DNA from: a bacterium
GTDB taxonomy: Bacteria > Actinomycetota > Thermoleophilia > Solirubrobacterales > 70-9
Assembly: GCA_002919115.1 (NCBI GenBank)
Contig: PKER01000344.1
Span: forward strand, 1-16,884
Direction: 5' to 3'
Length of the DNA stretch: 16,884 bases
The notes under the pieces are model-generated. The model did no database searches. It saw nothing but the letters and a program-made list of their open reading frames with translations, and was not told where the DNA came from. Positions 15,475 through 16,884 of this stretch are shown here, in pieces (the stretch's first letter is position 1; each line of letters begins with the position of its first letter). The position numbers were made by a program, and so were the translations under genes.

Positions 15475-16758
15475 TCAGCTTGCTACCAGGGCCTCGGACA
15501 CCGCTCCGGTCGCGGCGCGGAAGCGCTCCTCGTCGCGGCCGATGCAGGCCGCCGAGAAGCGGGCCGGGTCGTACAGCTCGCGGGCGAGCTCGACCACGTC
15601 CTCCGCGGTGACCGCCTCGATGCGCGCGAGCATCTCGTCGACCGACAGCACCGGCAGGCCGAAGAGCACCGAGCGCGCGATCCGCGACATCCGCGCGGCC
15701 GTCGACTCGAGGCTCAGCACCGTGCGGCCCTTGACGTGCTCCTTGGCGCGCTCGAGCTCGGGGCCCTCGATCCCGCCGTCGCGCAGCGACGCGAGCTCGC
15801 GGCCGATGATCTCGCACGCCTCCGTGACGTTGTCCTCACGGGTGCCCACGTACATGGCGACCGTGCCGCCGTCCAGATACTGCTCGGCGTACGAGCCGAC
15901 CGAGTAGGCGAGGCCGCGCTTCTCGCGCACCTCCCGGAAGAGCCGCGACGAGACCGAGCCGCCGAACGCCGAGTCGAGCACCGAGAGCGCGAAGCGCCGG
16001 TCGTCGCCGCGGGCGATGCCCGGAGCGCCGAAGCAGATGTGGTACTGCTCGGTGTCCTTGCGGTGGAAGCGCAGCCGCGGCCTGAGCTCTGGCTCCGCGT
16101 CCCGCACGCCGGGCTCGCCGCCCCGCTCGGGATCCATGAGCCGCCCCGCGAGCTCGCAGATGTGGTCGTGGTCCACGTGCCCCGCGACGGCGACCACGAG
16201 GTTGCGCGCCGCGTAGCGCTCGCGGTGGTACGCCTGGATCTCAGGAACCGGGATCGAGGCGATCACGTCGGCGGAGCCGATCACGCGGCGCCCGAGCGGG
16301 TGGTCGCCCCAGATCGCCTCCGCGAGGAAGTCGTGGACGCGGTCGGACGGCTCGTCCTCGTACATCGCGATCTCCTCGAGCACGACCTGGCGCTCGGAGT
16401 CGACCTCCGGGAAGGTCGGCCCGAGCACCATCTCCGCCATCAGGTCGAAGGCGCGGTCGGTGTGCTCGTCGAGGAAGCGGGCGTGGACGTGCGTCGACTC
16501 CTTGCTGGTGGCCGCGTTCGCCGACGCGCCCATCCCGTCGAAGAGCTCGGAGATCTCGATCGCCGAGTAGCGCTTCGTCCCCTTGAACAACAGGTGCTCG
16601 AGGAAGTGCGAGACGCCCTCCTGCCCCGGGGACTCGTCGCGCGAGCCCGTGCGGACCCAGATCCCGAGGGCGACCGAGCGCACCGAGGGCACCGCCTCGG
16701 TGATCACCCGGACGCCGTTATCGAGCTCCGTCAGCTCGACGTTCTCGGGAAGCTCCAC
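15475..16758 (-). CDS. M16 family zinc metallopeptidase (PepR/processing-peptidase-like)
   Basis: The 427-residue protein carries the inverted zinc motif HFLEH (H51, E54, H55), with the distal zinc ligand expected at E129 in VVLEEIAMYEDEP, about 74 residues on. A C-terminal M16 domain contains FGGSVSSRLFREVREKRGLAYSVGS. No signal peptide or membrane segment is visible, so a cytoplasmic role is likely. GTG 16758 was chosen because the in-frame extension upstream is an Ala/Val repeat that only arises from the out-of-frame reading of the Gly/Arg-rich tail of the preceding gene; the true start is ten bases after, or just beyond, that gene's stop. It sits between the PNPase-like tail and dapB, as pepR does in mycobacteria. 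Its natural substrate is unknown. Confidence 0.92.
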   Translation of the reverse strand: MELPENVELTELDNGVRVITEAVPSVRSVALGIWVRTGSRDESPGQEGVSHFLEHLLFKGTKRYSAIEISELFDGMGASANAATSKESTHVHARFLDEHTDRAFDLMAEMVLGPTFPEVDSERQVVLEEIAMYEDEPSDRVHDFLAEAIWGDHPLGRRVIGSADVIASIPVPEIQAYHRERYAARNLVVAVAGHVDHDHICELAGRLMDPERGGEPGVRDAEPELRPRLRFHRKDTEQYHICFGAPGIARGDDRRFALSVLDSAFGGSVSSRLFREVREKRGLAYSVGSYAEQYLDGGTVAMYVGTREDNVTEACEIIGRELASLRDGGIEGPELERAKEHVKGRTVLSLESTAARMSRIARSVLFGLPVLSVDEMLARIEAVTAEDVVELARELYDPARFSAACIGRDEERFRAATGAVSEALVAS

Positions 16759-16765
16759 GCTGGTG

Positions 16766-16884
16766 TTACCGACGACGCCGACGACGCCGGCTGCCGCCAC
16801 CGCCGCCACCGCTCTCGAGACGCTCGCGCTCGCGGCCGCTGCGGCCGTTGCCGCCGCGGCCACCGCCGCCACCGCCGCCGCCCA
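16766..16884 (-). CDS. pnp: C-terminal tail of an upstream gene, probably polynucleotide phosphorylase (partial)
   Basis: Thirty-eight codons remain before a TAA at 16768-16766. They encode a low-complexity tail: eight glycines, RGGNGRSGRERERLES, six glycines, Ser, then seven arginines. This is not enough to identify a protein on its own. The assignment rests on position: in actinobacteria pnp directly precedes the M16 peptidase gene and dapB, and actinobacterial PNPases often end in a basic, Gly-rich RNA-binding extension after the S1 domain. The gap to the M16 start is seven bases, implying one operon. Another RNA-binding protein with a Gly/Arg tail is the main alternative. Confidence 0.6.
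   Translation of the reverse strand, partial: GGGGGGGGRGGNGRSGRERERLESGGGGGGSRRRRRRR

Noticed and set aside
16759..16872. Ala/Val-rich N-terminal extension of the M16 peptidase that could pass for a signal peptide
   Set aside because: It arises from reading the Gly/Arg-rich tail of the preceding gene in another frame. That gene ends in TAA at 16766 and the peptidase family sequence begins at the GTG at 16758.

Overview
The window is a very GC-rich stretch of bacterial chromosome that looks like conserved core genome from an actinomycetote. My best guess is a deep-branching lineage such as Thermoleophilia (Solirubrobacterales-like). Three things point this way: heavy use of GTG starts, C/G-ending codons throughout, and gene order. 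Read on the minus strand, the order is pnp tail, M16 peptidase, dapB, dapA, rnj, (interruption), ftsK, RodZ-like HTH protein, cinA, (csp), thpR, recA, recX. This resembles the pnp-to-recX segment known from mycobacteria and other actinobacteria. The cinA-thpR-recA grouping is also known from Deinococcus. No transposase, integrase, phage gene, CRISPR array, tRNA or rRNA was seen.

Layout. 1-2062 (minus): recX (cut by the window edge), recA and thpR, closely packed. A near-perfect LexA-type palindrome lies in the 3' end of thpR, about 100 bases before recA. 2063-2456: a 394-base divergent intergenic region with a two-copy tandem repeat, a perfect 14-bp hairpin and the leader of a cold-shock gene. 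2457-2654 (plus): a cold-shock protein, followed by a hairpin terminator. 2709-7301 (minus): cinA, a RodZ-like membrane HTH protein and the DNA translocase ftsK. 7352-9527 (plus): an OmpR-type response regulator and its sensor kinase. 9528-9716: a structured intergenic region with a palindrome, an AT-rich promoter-like patch and a 12-bp terminator-like stem. 9717-12182 (plus): a Lon-family protease with an intact Ser/Lys protease dyad and a degenerate ATPase site. 12207-16758 (minus): rnj, dapA, dapB and an M16 metallopeptidase. 16766-16884 (minus): a Gly/Arg-rich tail that is probably the C-terminus of PNPase.

How the genes fit together. The left block handles recombinational repair and DNA damage (RecA, RecX) together with RNA 2'-phosphate chemistry (ThpR) and NMN deamidation (CinA). 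The middle block covers chromosome segregation and cell shape (FtsK, RodZ-like), envelope sensing (two-component pair) and protein quality control (Lon-like). The right block combines RNA decay (PNPase tail, RNase J) with lysine/diaminopimelate synthesis for the cell wall (DapA, DapB). Most of the window is ordinary core genome. The parts most worth a second look are the Lon-like protein with lost Walker residues, the repeat/hairpin region beside csp, the LexA-like box inside thpR, the structured region before the Lon-like gene, and two start codons placed exactly seven bases after a TANNNT hexamer, which suggests leaderless transcripts.
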